Assembly (NCBI RefSeq): GCF_030272705.1
Contig: NZ_JARFYM010000001.1
Span: 124,001 to 188,000 of the forward strand
Direction of reading: 5' to 3'
DNA length: 64,000 bases
Origin: Rhizobium mayense
Lineage (GTDB): Bacteria; Pseudomonadota; Alphaproteobacteria; Rhizobiales; Rhizobiaceae
This document shows positions 47,044-55,225 of the stretch, one piece after another. Both the position numbers and the translations under genes were made by a program. Each line of letters starts with the position of its first letter. Position 1 is the stretch's first letter. The notes under the pieces are model-generated. The model had not been told where the DNA came from. It made no database searches and worked only from the letters and a program-made list of their open reading frames with translations.

Positions 47044-47736
47044 ATGTATTTCCGCCATTCGAACGAGATGTGGAACGAATTCCCCGATCTGGTTCCCGGC
47101 GCACTCTTCGTAGAAGGGGTCACCGCAGACGTTGTGGTCGCTGATCGTGTCGGGAAGTTCCATGCGATAGCCGAGGAACGGCTGGCAAGCAGTTCGGAAG
47201 GTGAGTTGCCCGAGATCCAGGCCTGGCGGCGCACCTTCTCCAAAATGGGACTGAAGCCGACGCAATGTCGCTGTGCTTCCGAGGCCTTGCTCAGACGATT
47301 CCGCCAGGAAAAATCGCTGCCGCAACTGCATCCGCTGGTCGACCTCTGCAACGCCGTTTCGATCGCCTTCGCCATTCCTGTCGCTGTCTTCGATCTTGCG
47401 AAGATTTCCGGCGATCTCGAAGTCAGACATGCGACCGGGAAAGAGACCTATCTGACCTTTGCCGGCGAGACGGAGCTTCCGGAGCCCCGCGAGGTCATCT
47501 TTGCCGATAGCGAGGATAGGGCGCATGCACGGCGCTGGACCAACAGGCAGAGCGGACTTTCTGCCGTTCGGGAGGATACGCGATCCGTGCTGATCGTTGC
47601 CGAGGCCATGCATCAAACGGCAGGCCTTGATGTGCCGAGATTGATCGCCACCCTCGCCGCTAACCTGGCTGGCGCATGGTCGGTCGATGCAAAGACTAAG
47701 GTGCTCAGTCGCTCTTCACCACGATTTGATCTCTAG
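47044..47736 (+). CDS. B3/B4 tRNA-binding-domain protein
   Basis: The 230-residue protein contains the B3/4 fold found in the beta subunit of phenylalanyl-tRNA synthetase: RCASEALLRRF, LPQLHPLVDLCNAVSIAFAIPVAVFDLAKI and the end RWTNRQSGLSAVREDT. Stand-alone copies may act as editing or aminoacyl-tRNA-related factors, unproven. It has a good ribosome-binding site (AGAAGGAAG) and lies downstream of the AraC gene, which could regulate it, since AraC genes often border their targets. Confidence 0.88.
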   Translation: MYFRHSNEMWNEFPDLVPGALFVEGVTADVVVADRVGKFHAIAEERLASSSEGELPEIQAWRRTFSKMGLKPTQCRCASEALLRRFRQEKSLPQLHPLVDLCNAVSIAFAIPVAVFDLAKISGDLEVRHATGKETYLTFAGETELPEPREVIFADSEDRAHARRWTNRQSGLSAVREDTRSVLIVAEAMHQTAGLDVPRLIATLAANLAGAWSVDAKTKVLSRSSPRFDL

Positions 47737-47886
47737 GTCTTCGCGCTGCGACGGCAAATTACCGATCCGGGCAAAAATGCAGTTGACAATCGCGGCATTC
47801 GGGCAGAGCAGGGGGCATAGATAAATATTTCATATTGCTCATAAAGTTTGTTCCGCGCGGCGACGTCCGGACCAGAAGAAAGACAT

Positions 47887-49116
47887 ATGGACACCCTGCA
47901 AAGTCAAGACCGGGTAAGCGTGCTCGCCCATCCCGGATATCGTTCCTTCGCTGCCTCTCGCGTCTTTTCCTCCATCGGTTTCCAGTCGATCACCGTTGCC
48001 ATGGGCTGGATGATTTACGATCAGACACATAGTGCCTTCTTTCTCGGCCTGGTCGGCTTCTGCCAATTCCTGCCGATGGTGATCCTGACCTTCATCGTCG
48101 GTCAGGTTGCCGACCGGTTCGAACGGCGGCGCATCGGTCTGGTCTGCCAACTAATCGAAGCCTTGACGGCGCTGGTCCTTGCCGTCGCCGTCTGGCAACA
48201 CTGGATCGGTCCGGCCGCCATTCTTGCCGCCGTCGCCGTCATGGGCGCCGCCACGGCCTTCGAACGCCCGACCATGGCCGCTCTGTTGCCGAACATCGTG
48301 CCGTCGTCGATGTTGCAGATGGCAATCGCCACCTCCACGTCGATGATGCAGACCGCCTTTATCATCGGCCCATCGCTCGGCGGCCTGCTTTATGGCGTCA
48401 GTCCGATCGCGCCTTTCGCGGTGTCCGCCGTGCTCTATATCGTCGCCAGCTTCAACGTCATTTCGATCCGCGTCGAGCGGCGGCAGCCATCGACACGAGA
48501 ACCGGTGACACTGAGTTCTGTCTTTGCCGGTGTTTCCTTCATCAAGAGCCGGCCGGTGATGATGGGCACGATCTCGCTCGATCTCTTCGCTGTGCTTCTT
48601 GGCGGCGCCACGGCGCTGTTGCCGATGTTTGCACGTGACATCCTGCATGCTGGTCCCTGGGGTCTCGGCCTGCTGCGCGCCGCTCCTGCGATCGGCGCAT
48701 TGGTCATGTCGATCTGGCTGGCGCGCCGACCGCTGGAGACGGGTGTCGGCAAGAAGATGCTGCTTGCCGTTTTCGTTTTCGGGATCGCAACCATCGTTTT
48801 CGCGCTCTCGAGCAACATTATTCTCTCCGTTGCCGCGCTGTTCATCGTCGGCGCGTCGGATACGGTCAGTGTCGTCGTGCGCAGTTCGCTGGTGCAGCTC
48901 CTGACGCCCGACAGCATGCGCGGCCGCGTCAATGCCGTGAACTCGCTGTTCATCGGCACCTCCAACCAGCTCGGCGAATTCGAATCGGGGATGCTTGCCA
49001 GCGCAGTTGGCCCGGTTCTCACCGGCATCGTCGGCGGCGTCGGCACGATCGCGGTGGTGCTTCTCTGGATGCTGATTTTTCCGGATCTGACCAAGGTCAA
49101 AACACTCAAGGGCTGA
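47887..49116 (+). CDS. MFS transporter, DHA3/EntS-like
   Basis: The 409-residue inner-membrane protein has about twelve helices, with GYRSFAASRVFSSIGFQSITVAMGWMIYD at the start and VGQVADRFERRRIGLVCQ as motif A. ATAFERPTMAALLPNIVP and SDTVSVVVRSSLVQLLTPDSMRGRVNAVNSLF are typical of the EntS/YfmI-like group that exports siderophores or drugs. The start ATG at 47887 has AGAAGAAAG upstream. Its neighbours offer no hint of the substrate. Confidence 0.9.
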   Translation: MDTLQSQDRVSVLAHPGYRSFAASRVFSSIGFQSITVAMGWMIYDQTHSAFFLGLVGFCQFLPMVILTFIVGQVADRFERRRIGLVCQLIEALTALVLAVAVWQHWIGPAAILAAVAVMGAATAFERPTMAALLPNIVPSSMLQMAIATSTSMMQTAFIIGPSLGGLLYGVSPIAPFAVSAVLYIVASFNVISIRVERRQPSTREPVTLSSVFAGVSFIKSRPVMMGTISLDLFAVLLGGATALLPMFARDILHAGPWGLGLLRAAPAIGALVMSIWLARRPLETGVGKKMLLAVFVFGIATIVFALSSNIILSVAALFIVGASDTVSVVVRSSLVQLLTPDSMRGRVNAVNSLFIGTSNQLGEFESGMLASAVGPVLTGIVGGVGTIAVVLLWMLIFPDLTKVKTLKG

Positions 49117-49179
49117 AATCAGCGTATCGTTGCGAGCGCCGAACGCTTGGAATCGTTCCAAGGCCGGTGGTTCATGGTC

Positions 49180-49365
49180 TCATCGATCACCCTGGATATT
49201 GTCCAGCCCGGCATCTCGCCTGAGATGGCCGTTGACCGAGAGGATGTTTTTACGTCCGGCCTTCTTTTCGGCACGTGGCTTCCGGACATAAGCGAGTTCG
49301 CGGAGTAGCCGGCTGGTCCACTCTCCGACGCGAAGCATCAGAATAAATGCATGAATTGTTCTCAT
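49180..49365 (-). CDS. Possible small DUF1127-like protein
   Basis: This 61-residue frame (MRTIHAFILMLRVGEWTSR) ends in VNGHLRRDAGLDNIQGDR, which recalls the LRDIGL-type end of DUF1127 proteins that are abundant in rhizobia and bind RNA or modulate phosphate and carbon metabolism. The ribosome-binding site is weak. It occupies most of the gap between the MFS exporter and the LysR gene and is divergent from the latter. It may be an old or unexpressed copy. Confidence 0.4.
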   Translation of the reverse strand: MRTIHAFILMLRVGEWTSRLLRELAYVRKPRAEKKAGRKNILSVNGHLRRDAGLDNIQGDR

Positions 49366-49461
49366 CTGTCATGGGCCACGTAGTCTCATGACTTAAAGGA
49401 ATGCGCCTCAAAAACTGCCGTGTATAATGAAGCCTTCGTCGATCACACATGAAGGATATTC

Positions 49462-50388
49462 ATGGGAAAAAGACCGCTGCCGCCTTTGGCCGTCTTGCAG
49501 GCATTTTGCGCCATCGTCGAAACCGGCGGTTTTGGCCGTGCGGCCGAGCGGATGGGGCTGACGCAGACTGCGGTCAGCCATCAGCTTTCACAGCTTGAAG
49601 GCTGGATCGGTGGTAAGCTTTTCGATCGCGGCCGCTCAGGCGCAAGATTGACGCCGCTCGGTGCGCGTCTCCATCCGGCGATTGTGGAGACGATCTCTCA
49701 ATTGGAGACAGCGCTCTATCAGGCGCGGGCTGCTATCTCGGTACGCACCTTGACGCTGTCGGTGACGCCGGAATTTTCCAGCCAATGGCTGGCTTCGCGG
49801 CTCGGGGATTTCTGCCAGCGCTACCCCGATATCGAGCTGAAGATGATCGTCGGCTATCAACGACCCGAATTCGGGCCCGGCGGCGTCGATCTCGCGATCT
49901 GGCTCGGGCGAGCGGAAGCCGGCTTGGTGCTGGAAGAACTGCTGACGGATGAGGAGTTTGTCGTCAGCTCGCCAAAACTGTCCGAGCGGCTCCCGAAGCG
50001 CAATGCCATAAGGGAAGCACCCCTGCTGCGTTACACCGGCATGCGACATACCGTGCTGGATTGGCAGCGCTGGTACGAACAAGTGACCGGCCATGTCAAC
50101 GACGGCGGGATAGCAGATTTCGATATTGGCCGGGCGGCGGAGAACGGACCTCTGTTCGAGACCTTCGCGGATATGCTTGCAGCATGCCGAGACGACCTCG
50201 GCTTTGCACTGGTTCGCAGCTCCCTTGTCGCGAAGGACCTCGCGGAGGGGCAGTTGGTGCGCTGCTTCGTGGAGGTTCAGCCGGCGGCCGTCAGCTATAA
50301 TCTGCTTTACCCTCCAAATGCATTGCAAAACCCATCGGCGGCGTTGTTTCGCTACTGGTTGATATCTCGGGTCAATGCAGTTGCTTGA
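49462..50388 (+). CDS. LysR-family regulator (GcvA-like)
   Basis: The 308-residue protein starts MGKRPLPPLAVLQAFCAIVETGGF with the helix-turn-helix at about residues 23-45 (RAAERMGLTQTAVSHQLSQLEG). The second half is a LysR substrate domain with the GcvA-type LTLSVTPEFSSQWLASRLGDFCQRYP. No target gene stands beside it apart from the small frame on the other strand and a GNAT gene converging 13 bp away. Confidence 0.92.
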   Translation: MGKRPLPPLAVLQAFCAIVETGGFGRAAERMGLTQTAVSHQLSQLEGWIGGKLFDRGRSGARLTPLGARLHPAIVETISQLETALYQARAAISVRTLTLSVTPEFSSQWLASRLGDFCQRYPDIELKMIVGYQRPEFGPGGVDLAIWLGRAEAGLVLEELLTDEEFVVSSPKLSERLPKRNAIREAPLLRYTGMRHTVLDWQRWYEQVTGHVNDGGIADFDIGRAAENGPLFETFADMLAACRDDLGFALVRSSLVAKDLAEGQLVRCFVEVQPAAVSYNLLYPPNALQNPSAALFRYWLISRVNAVA

Positions 50389-50401
50389 GAGGCGATTGCG
50401 G

Positions 50402-50794
50402 TCAATCGCACAGCCTGATCAAACCGGCCTCCGTCGCCGCAAAAACCAGGCTCCGATAGAAGCCGGTGAGATGCGGTTCGAAATCGACATGCAGCCATTC
50501 CGCGCCGCGGTCGCGCGCGACATTCGTTGCCATTTCGACAAGCCTGGTCGCTATTCCCTGTCGACGGAATTCGGGGGCGACGCAGGTATCGAGGATAAAA
50601 GCATGTATGCCACCATCCCAGGCAACATTGACAAAACCCACCAGGCGCATCCCGTCGAAGGCACCGATATGGGCGAGGCTTCTCGACAGAATCGCCGAGA
50701 AATCGCGCGCGGCGGCTTCCTGCCAAGCTGTAGCCCACAAGGCATTGAGCGCTTTGTTTTCAGGATAGGGATCGATCCTGAATTCGATCGTCAT
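50402..50794 (-). CDS. GNAT-family N-acetyltransferase
   Basis: The 130-residue protein has the acetyl-CoA-binding motif FRRQGIATRLVEMATNVARDRGAEWLHVDF and DTCVAPEFRRQG, so it transfers an acetyl group to an amine. I chose MTIEFRIDPYPEN at 50794; the open frame continues far upstream but overlaps the promoter of the next gene. The substrate is unknown. Confidence 0.87.
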   Translation of the reverse strand: MTIEFRIDPYPENKALNALWATAWQEAAARDFSAILSRSLAHIGAFDGMRLVGFVNVAWDGGIHAFILDTCVAPEFRRQGIATRLVEMATNVARDRGAEWLHVDFEPHLTGFYRSLVFAATEAGLIRLCD

Positions 50795-50962
50795 AAATCG
50801 CCCCTTTGTTGTTGTCTGCAACGCCAGGCTTACCCACAGGGAGAGTGGACGCAACTGGCTCACAAGGCTAGCGGTGTGATGGAATGGAAAAGTGCATCCC
50901 ATGTCGGATCGCGTTATGATCAGTCGTCCTTTGCGTGTGATTACAGAACACAGGAGACTGCT

Positions 50963-51316
50963 ATGGCCTATGTGGATGGTTTTGTTATTGCCGTTCCGAA
51001 AGACAAGATTGAGATTTACAAGGCGCTGGCGCGGAAGGCCGGCGATATTTGGATGGAATATGGTGCTCTGAGCTATGTCGAGTCGATCGGGGATGATGTG
51101 CCTTACGGCGAACTGACATCCTTTCCGCGCTCCGTGCAGGCCAAGGAAGACGAAGTAGTGATCTTTTCCTGGATCACCTATGAATCTCGCCAGCAGCGAG
51201 ATGCCGTGATGGAGAAGGTCATGGCCGATTCGCGATTGAAGGACGAGATGGCGAACATGCCTTTCGATGGCAAGCGTATGATCTACGGGGGCTTCGATAT
51301 CTTCCTGCAGCTCTAA
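50963..51316 (+). CDS. DUF1428-family protein
   Basis: The 117-residue protein MAYVDGFVIAVPKDKIEIYKALARKAG has a GGAG ribosome-binding site 6 nt before its ATG. It matches DUF1428, a ferredoxin-like alpha/beta-barrel family of unknown function. The gene is divergent from the GNAT gene, with 168 bp between the starts. Confidence 0.88.
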   Translation: MAYVDGFVIAVPKDKIEIYKALARKAGDIWMEYGALSYVESIGDDVPYGELTSFPRSVQAKEDEVVIFSWITYESRQQRDAVMEKVMADSRLKDEMANMPFDGKRMIYGGFDIFLQL

Positions 51317-51404
51317 TTGATCCTGGCGGCGGCCCTTGGGCTTGTCTTTCCGGCCGCCGCAGCCAACCCCACGCAGATCGCTTTGATCATTATCGGAAAA
51401 TGTC

Positions 51405-51833
51405 ATGCCGCAGACCGTCATTACCCTGTCCACCCATGGTCAAGGGCTCTACGAATTCACGGGGCAGGCGGCGGATTTCGTCCGTGCGGCCGCCTCGGGA
51501 GCAGGTGAGGGACTGCTGACTGTTTTTGTTCGCCATACCTCCTGTTCCCTGCTCATTCAGGAGAATGCCGATCCTGATGTGCAGACAGATCTCAACGCCT
51601 TCCTCCGCCGGCTTGTGCCACCGTCTTCCGACCCGTCGATGCGCTGGATCGTGCATACCGCGGAGGGGCCGGACGATATGCCGGCGCATATCAAGGCAGC
51701 GCTGACGCAGGTGTCGATCGGCATTCCTGTGATGCGCGGTCGTCTGGCGCTCGGCACATGGCAGGGCATCTATCTTTTCGAGCATCGCGACCGGCCGCAT
51801 CGGCGCGAAATCGTTCTGCACCTCTCCGCCTGA
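51405..51833 (+). CDS. YjbQ/UPF0047-family protein
   Basis: The 142-residue protein belongs to the YjbQ family: GLLTVFVRHTSCSLLIQENADPDVQTDL, then MPAHIKAALTQVSIGIPVMRGRLALGTWQGIYLFEHRDRPHRREIV. Some members have secondary thiamine-phosphate synthase activity in vitro, but their main role is unclear. Histidines in HTS and EHRD may bind metal. It lies 88 bp after the DUF1428 gene. Confidence 0.93.
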   Translation: MPQTVITLSTHGQGLYEFTGQAADFVRAAASGAGEGLLTVFVRHTSCSLLIQENADPDVQTDLNAFLRRLVPPSSDPSMRWIVHTAEGPDDMPAHIKAALTQVSIGIPVMRGRLALGTWQGIYLFEHRDRPHRREIVLHLSA

Positions 51834-52014
51834 TCCCCTGAAAACTCCCGTCTTCCGGTTGTTAATCGTTGTGAATGCAATCTGAACCACCAATTCGCGT
51901 TGGGTTCAGCTTGGCTGACCTAGTGTGGCTCCAATCCCAAGGGCATCGGGCCGAAGGATCGGCCAATTGCCGGGATTGCAACGATCCATAGCAGGACTTG
52001 AAGGAGAAACACTC

Positions 52015-52296
52015 ATGACCGGTATATTCACCAAGGCGGGCATTGCAGCTCTCATCGCGCTCGGCGCCGCCGCAGCCTCTATTTCCACGGCGTCGGCCAA
52101 TGACCTTTCGGCGAGCCATCACAGCCGCATCTGCTCGCCAATCACTGCCGTTCAGAAGGCCCGCGCCGTGGGCCTGCGCCACGCGCATATCGAGAACATC
52201 ACGCCGCGCCGTGTCGTCGTAGAAGGTGTTGGACGTCATGGCTCGAACCGCGTCGTTTTCGCGAACGTGCCCGGCTGCCCATTGATCCACAGTTGA
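52015..52296 (+). CDS. Small secreted protein, paralogue 1
   Basis: The 93-residue protein has a signal peptide MTGIFTKAGIAALIALGAAAA cleaved after ASA. The mature part has CSPITAVQKARAVGLRHAHIENITPRRVVVEGVGRHG and ends FANVPGCPLIHS, with two cysteines. AAGGAG precedes the ATG. It is clearly related to the gene at 52578-52916 (xxxxPRRVxVxGxGRxGxxxxxFANVxGCPLI). No known function; widespread in Rhizobium as far as I recall. Confidence 0.85.
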   Translation: MTGIFTKAGIAALIALGAAAASISTASANDLSASHHSRICSPITAVQKARAVGLRHAHIENITPRRVVVEGVGRHGSNRVVFANVPGCPLIHS

Positions 52297-52373
52297 CATC
52301 AAACTACAACGGCAGGTAGCATGAATATCTAAGGTTTCGATCGTGCCGCCTTGGCGATTTTTGAAGATTAGTG

Positions 52374-52410
52374 AAGTCGTCCTCACAAAAGAGGGCGGCT
52401 TTTATTTTTT
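52374..52410 (+). terminator. Rho-independent terminator after small secreted protein 1
   Basis: AAGTCGTCCTC (52374-52384) can pair fully with GAGGGCGGCTT (52391-52401) if G-U pairs are counted, and is followed by TTATTTTTT. It separates the two paralogous genes. Confidence 0.78.
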
Positions 52411-52577
52411 GTTGCTGAGTGATTCCGCCTCTGGCCTCGTTTTTGCTTTCATTGTAGCTGAACTGCGTGTTAACGGCTGATTCTGAACTTGTTCAGAAAC
52501 GCGCCGTTACTCCCAAGGCACTCGTTCAGCAGATGCGGCATGACTGGGAGAGATGCTTCTCGTTCCATGGAGGACAA

Positions 52578-52916
52578 ATGAAAGAATTGCTGGCTAAGTT
52601 GGGGATCGCCGCCGCGATCGCCGTCACCGCGTTGTCGGGCACGGCGGAATATGCTTCCGCCCAGGGCGTCGATGTCTATATCGGCCCAGGTTACCATCGG
52701 CCGCCACCGCCGGATTACTATGCCCCGCCGCCGCGTTACGACCGCCGCGGCTGCGATCCGCGGGAAGCCATGGATGTTGCCCGCAGCTACGGCCTGCACC
52801 GTGCTCGCGTGGTCGACGTAACGCCGCGTCGCGTCATTGTCGATGGTTTTGGCCGCCGTGGTCCGGATACGATGATGTTCGCCAATGTTCGCGGCTGCCC
52901 ACTGATCGGCCGCTGA
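52578..52916 (+). CDS. Small secreted protein, paralogue 2
   Basis: The 112-residue protein has a signal peptide (MKELLAKLGIAAAIAVTALSG, cleaved after ASAQ), then a Pro/Tyr-rich linker (GYHRPPPPDYYAPPPRYDRR). The same fold-like core as paralogue 1 follows: CDPREAMDVARSYGLHRARVVDVTPRRVIVDG... ending FANVRGCPLIGR. GGAGGACAA precedes the ATG. The shared core of about 55 residues has cysteines at both ends, which suggests a small disulfide-linked domain in the periplasm. No function known. Confidence 0.87.
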   Translation: MKELLAKLGIAAAIAVTALSGTAEYASAQGVDVYIGPGYHRPPPPDYYAPPPRYDRRGCDPREAMDVARSYGLHRARVVDVTPRRVIVDGFGRRGPDTMMFANVRGCPLIGR

Positions 52917-52986
52917 TACCGCCTGCGGGGCGCATTGCGCCCGGCGGCTACCGTTTGATGCTTTCGCTTTGCCGGTGGGGGCCGCG

Positions 52987-53037
52987 AAACCGCCCTTTGC
53001 TCGGTCTTTCCGGACTTGAGCGAAGGGCGGTTTTATT
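52987..53037 (+). terminator. Rho-independent terminator after small secreted protein 2
   Basis: AAACCGCCCTTTGCTC (52987-53002) pairs with GAGCGAAGGGCGGTTT (53018-53033) at 15 of 16 positions, followed by TTTTATTTAT. It may also serve the convergent SIMPL-domain gene at 53043. Confidence 0.88.
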
Positions 53038-53042
53038 TATGG

Positions 53043-53780
53043 CTATTGCTGGATCGCGTAGGTAATGCTGACCGAGGCGTTATAGGTGTTTTCGCCGCTT
53101 GCCACGGGCACCGCCTTGTCGGCCGCCATTGCCATCGAGCGCATAACCGGCTGCGGCGGCGTGACGATGGCGCCCGCGTTGATCGCAATGACACGGCCGA
53201 GCTTGACGCCGGCCGCCTCGGTCAAGGTTTTTGCCTTGGCTGCGGCATCGGCCACTGCGTTCTTTCGGGCTTCTTCGAGTGCCGCATCCGGCTTGTCGTT
53301 GGTGAACTGGATGTCGCCGCCCTGGTTAACGCCGAGGTTGACCGCCTGGTCGAGGAGGGCGCCGAGCTTGGAGAGATCCCGCACGCGCACTGTCAGGCCG
53401 TTGGTCACCTGGTATCCGGTCAGCGTTGGCGGCAGCGGCTGGCCATTCTTGTCGTTTTGATAGAGATATTGCGGCTGGATCGAGAAGCCCGATGTCTGCA
53501 GGTCGTGCTCGGCTATGCCGCTGTCCTTCAGCGTCGCCAGCACGGCGCCCATCGCCTTGTTATTCTGGTCGAGCGCGTCTTGGGCGGCTTTTGCCTGCTT
53601 GACGACCGAGAGCGTGACAACGGCCATATCCGGCGCGATTGCGGAATGTCCCTCGCCGGTGACGGTGATGATAGCCTCGCGCGGTTTTGCATCCTGGGCG
53701 AAACTATGGGTGGCGGGCACGAGGAGAGTCGCGCCGAGAAGAGCAGTAAAAACAAAATCTCTGGTTTTCATCAGGGGCAT
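53043..53780 (-). CDS. SIMPL-domain (DUF541) periplasmic protein
   Basis: The 245-residue protein starts with a signal peptide (MPLMKTRDFVFTALLGATLL, cleaved after SFAQ). The mature domain is the SIMPL/DUF541 fold: ITVTGEGHSAIAPDMAVVTLSVVKQA, LQTSGFSIQPQYLYQ, and the end ISITYAIQQ. Related proteins (YggE, BP26) form ring-like oligomers and are linked to oxidative stress. AAGGA lies 7 nt before the ATG. It is convergent to paralogue 2. Confidence 0.92.
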   Translation of the reverse strand: MPLMKTRDFVFTALLGATLLVPATHSFAQDAKPREAIITVTGEGHSAIAPDMAVVTLSVVKQAKAAQDALDQNNKAMGAVLATLKDSGIAEHDLQTSGFSIQPQYLYQNDKNGQPLPPTLTGYQVTNGLTVRVRDLSKLGALLDQAVNLGVNQGGDIQFTNDKPDAALEEARKNAVADAAAKAKTLTEAAGVKLGRVIAINAGAIVTPPQPVMRSMAMAADKAVPVASGENTYNASVSITYAIQQ

Positions 53781-53944
53781 GGCTCATTCCTTGGTTGGTG
53801 TTTCCTCAGGCTTCGCTTTTGCGGATTGATTGTGAAGGTATTGCGGCAGTCCCTTGTGGGAAAAGACGAATTGGGCTAGAGCCAGATCGGCTCCCGGGGA
53901 ACCATTGTCCCGGCGCCGCATGCGCGATCATTTTTAGTCGTGCT

Positions 53945-54020
53945 GGGCCTGTAGCTCAATGGTTAGAGCCGGCGGCTCATAACCGCTTGGTTGGGGGTTC
54001 GAGTCCCTCCGGGCCCACCA
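53945..54020 (+). tRNA. tRNA with anticodon CAT, probably tRNA-Ile2 (lysidine)
   Basis: A full cloverleaf of 76 nt folds with a 7-bp acceptor stem (one G-U), a D stem GCTC/GAGC, an anticodon stem around loop CTCATAA, a 5-nt variable loop, a T stem with loop TTCGAGT, and an encoded CCA. The first pair is G-C, so it is not the initiator tRNA. The anticodon stem/loop and the TGGTT variable loop resemble tRNA-Ile2, whose C34 is changed to lysidine to read AUA; elongator Met is the alternative. The 3' end borders an integrase remnant, so this is an island insertion site. Confidence 0.96.
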
Positions 54021-54049
54021 TTTCTATTAAAATCAATGACTTATAATGT

Positions 54050-54084
54050 GGTTAGCCATGGTGGTTAGCCACTACGGTTAGCCA
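54050..54084. repeat. Three 13-bp tandem repeats beside the tRNA
   Basis: GGTTAGCCA occurs at 54050-54058, 54063-54071 and 54076-54084, exactly every 13 bp. The third copy includes the stop codon of the integrase remnant. Repeated short sites between a tRNA and an integrase gene commonly are arm-type binding sites for the recombinase, which is my inference here. Confidence 0.75.
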
Positions 54085-54326
54085 CGTGCTTTCGGCACTT
54101 TCTTGATAGTCATTTTCCGGGTGAGTTGCGTCATCGCGTCTTTCGCGAGTCGCCGCTGTTCCGCCTCACGGCTATAGAGCTCGGCGTGCTGGATATCGTC
54201 ATGGCCCAACGTCTCCAGACGGCGAGTCAATCCACTTGGCGGGCTAATGGGGGCCTGGCACCATCCCGAGGTCATCACCCAGGTTTCGCCTGCAAATGCC
54301 GGCAAATCATCCGCACCATCGAACAC
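54078..54326 (-). pseudogene. C-terminal remnant of a tRNA-targeting tyrosine recombinase
   Basis: The last part, LETLGHDDIQHAELYSREAEQ plus RRLAKDAMTQLTRK, is the C-terminal segment of phage/island integrases, with the Gly-His (box III region) and the nucleophilic Tyr of the ELYS motif. The N-terminal and middle parts are missing, and upstream of about 54245 the frame loses similarity. It reads toward the tRNA, 57 bp away. It is a decayed integrase and a footprint of an island integrated at the tRNA. Confidence 0.72.
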
Positions 54327-55100
54327 TCAGTAGCAGACTGCAAACGGCGTATCGACACAGGTATTGTCGTATCGGTCGGCATAATACGGTTCTTGCCCGG
54401 ATATCGCTGCACCGGTTACGCCGGGCAAGGCGCTGCGATACCAGGCGCCATGGTAGACGGGAGCGTGCCAGTAGTGCGCGCTACGCGAGGCAGTCGTCCG
54501 GTTGTCGTGACCTTCCGCAGTGGTCGGTCCAGCGCCGAAGCCTCCGCTCGCAACGCCGGTGTAGTCCGAGCGTCCGATACCGCCGCCTCCATATTCGCCG
54601 CCAAAATTATCGATGAAGAGGGCGGCAGGGCCGCTCACGCCATCAAGGCTTCCCTCGAGAACAGAAACATCGAATGTGAGAGAGTTGCCGTCCAACTTCG
54701 GCGATCTCAGGGTGATCACGGCGTCGGCCACTTTGGAACCGTCGCCTCCGAGCACTGACACGGTGGCATTCGGCGGATTCTTGGCGAAATTGTCCTTTCC
54801 CTCATCCCACTGCATGATGAACTGCTCGGTTGCCACATGACCCGCCGCCCGCACCGGGCGATCGGCGAATACGATCGAGTTCGCCGAGACGCCCGTCAAC
54901 GTCAGCTTGTCGCTGGTCAGCGTGGCACCTGCCGAATTGATGACGGCGAGCGACGGGACCGGCCCGGTCGGCGTAACCACGCCGATCGTTTTCTGCAGGG
55001 GAACATGCGGCTTTACATCCGCCTCCTGGGCGAACGCGCCAGCGGCGCAACAGAATGCGCTGGCTACCACAACAAGACAGGAGAGATGTCTGGCAAGCAT
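54327..55100 (-). CDS. Secreted hypothetical protein, paralogue A
   Basis: The 257-residue protein has a signal peptide (MLARHLSCLVVVASAFCCAA, cleaved after AFAQ). The N-terminal domain of about 140 residues (QKTIGVVTPTGPVPSLAVIN, VSANSIVFADRPVRAAGH, ATVSVLGGDGSKVADAVITL) is about three-quarters identical to that of the neighbour at 55226. The second half is Gly/Ser/Thr-rich with a conserved YWHAPVYHGAWY. I do not recognise the family. It follows paralogue B on the same strand and ends next to the integrase remnant. Confidence 0.85.
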   Translation of the reverse strand: MLARHLSCLVVVASAFCCAAGAFAQEADVKPHVPLQKTIGVVTPTGPVPSLAVINSAGATLTSDKLTLTGVSANSIVFADRPVRAAGHVATEQFIMQWDEGKDNFAKNPPNATVSVLGGDGSKVADAVITLRSPKLDGNSLTFDVSVLEGSLDGVSGPAALFIDNFGGEYGGGGIGRSDYTGVASGGFGAGPTTAEGHDNRTTASRSAHYWHAPVYHGAWYRSALPGVTGAAISGQEPYYADRYDNTCVDTPFAVCY

Positions 55101-55225
55101 TGCTGGTCTCCGTTCTTTGAGCGGGCGAAAATGCCGGGATCGTGCGATCTCGGTCGCGCCGCCGTTGAAGCCTATATCCCTGTGCGCCCTCTCTGGTAGT
55201 CAGGGACGCAGTCTTTGCCGCATGA

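Noticed and set aside
53945..54020. Possibility that the CAT tRNA is the initiator tRNA-fMet
   Set aside because: Its first acceptor pair is G-C, and the anticodon stem lacks the three consecutive G-C pairs of initiators.
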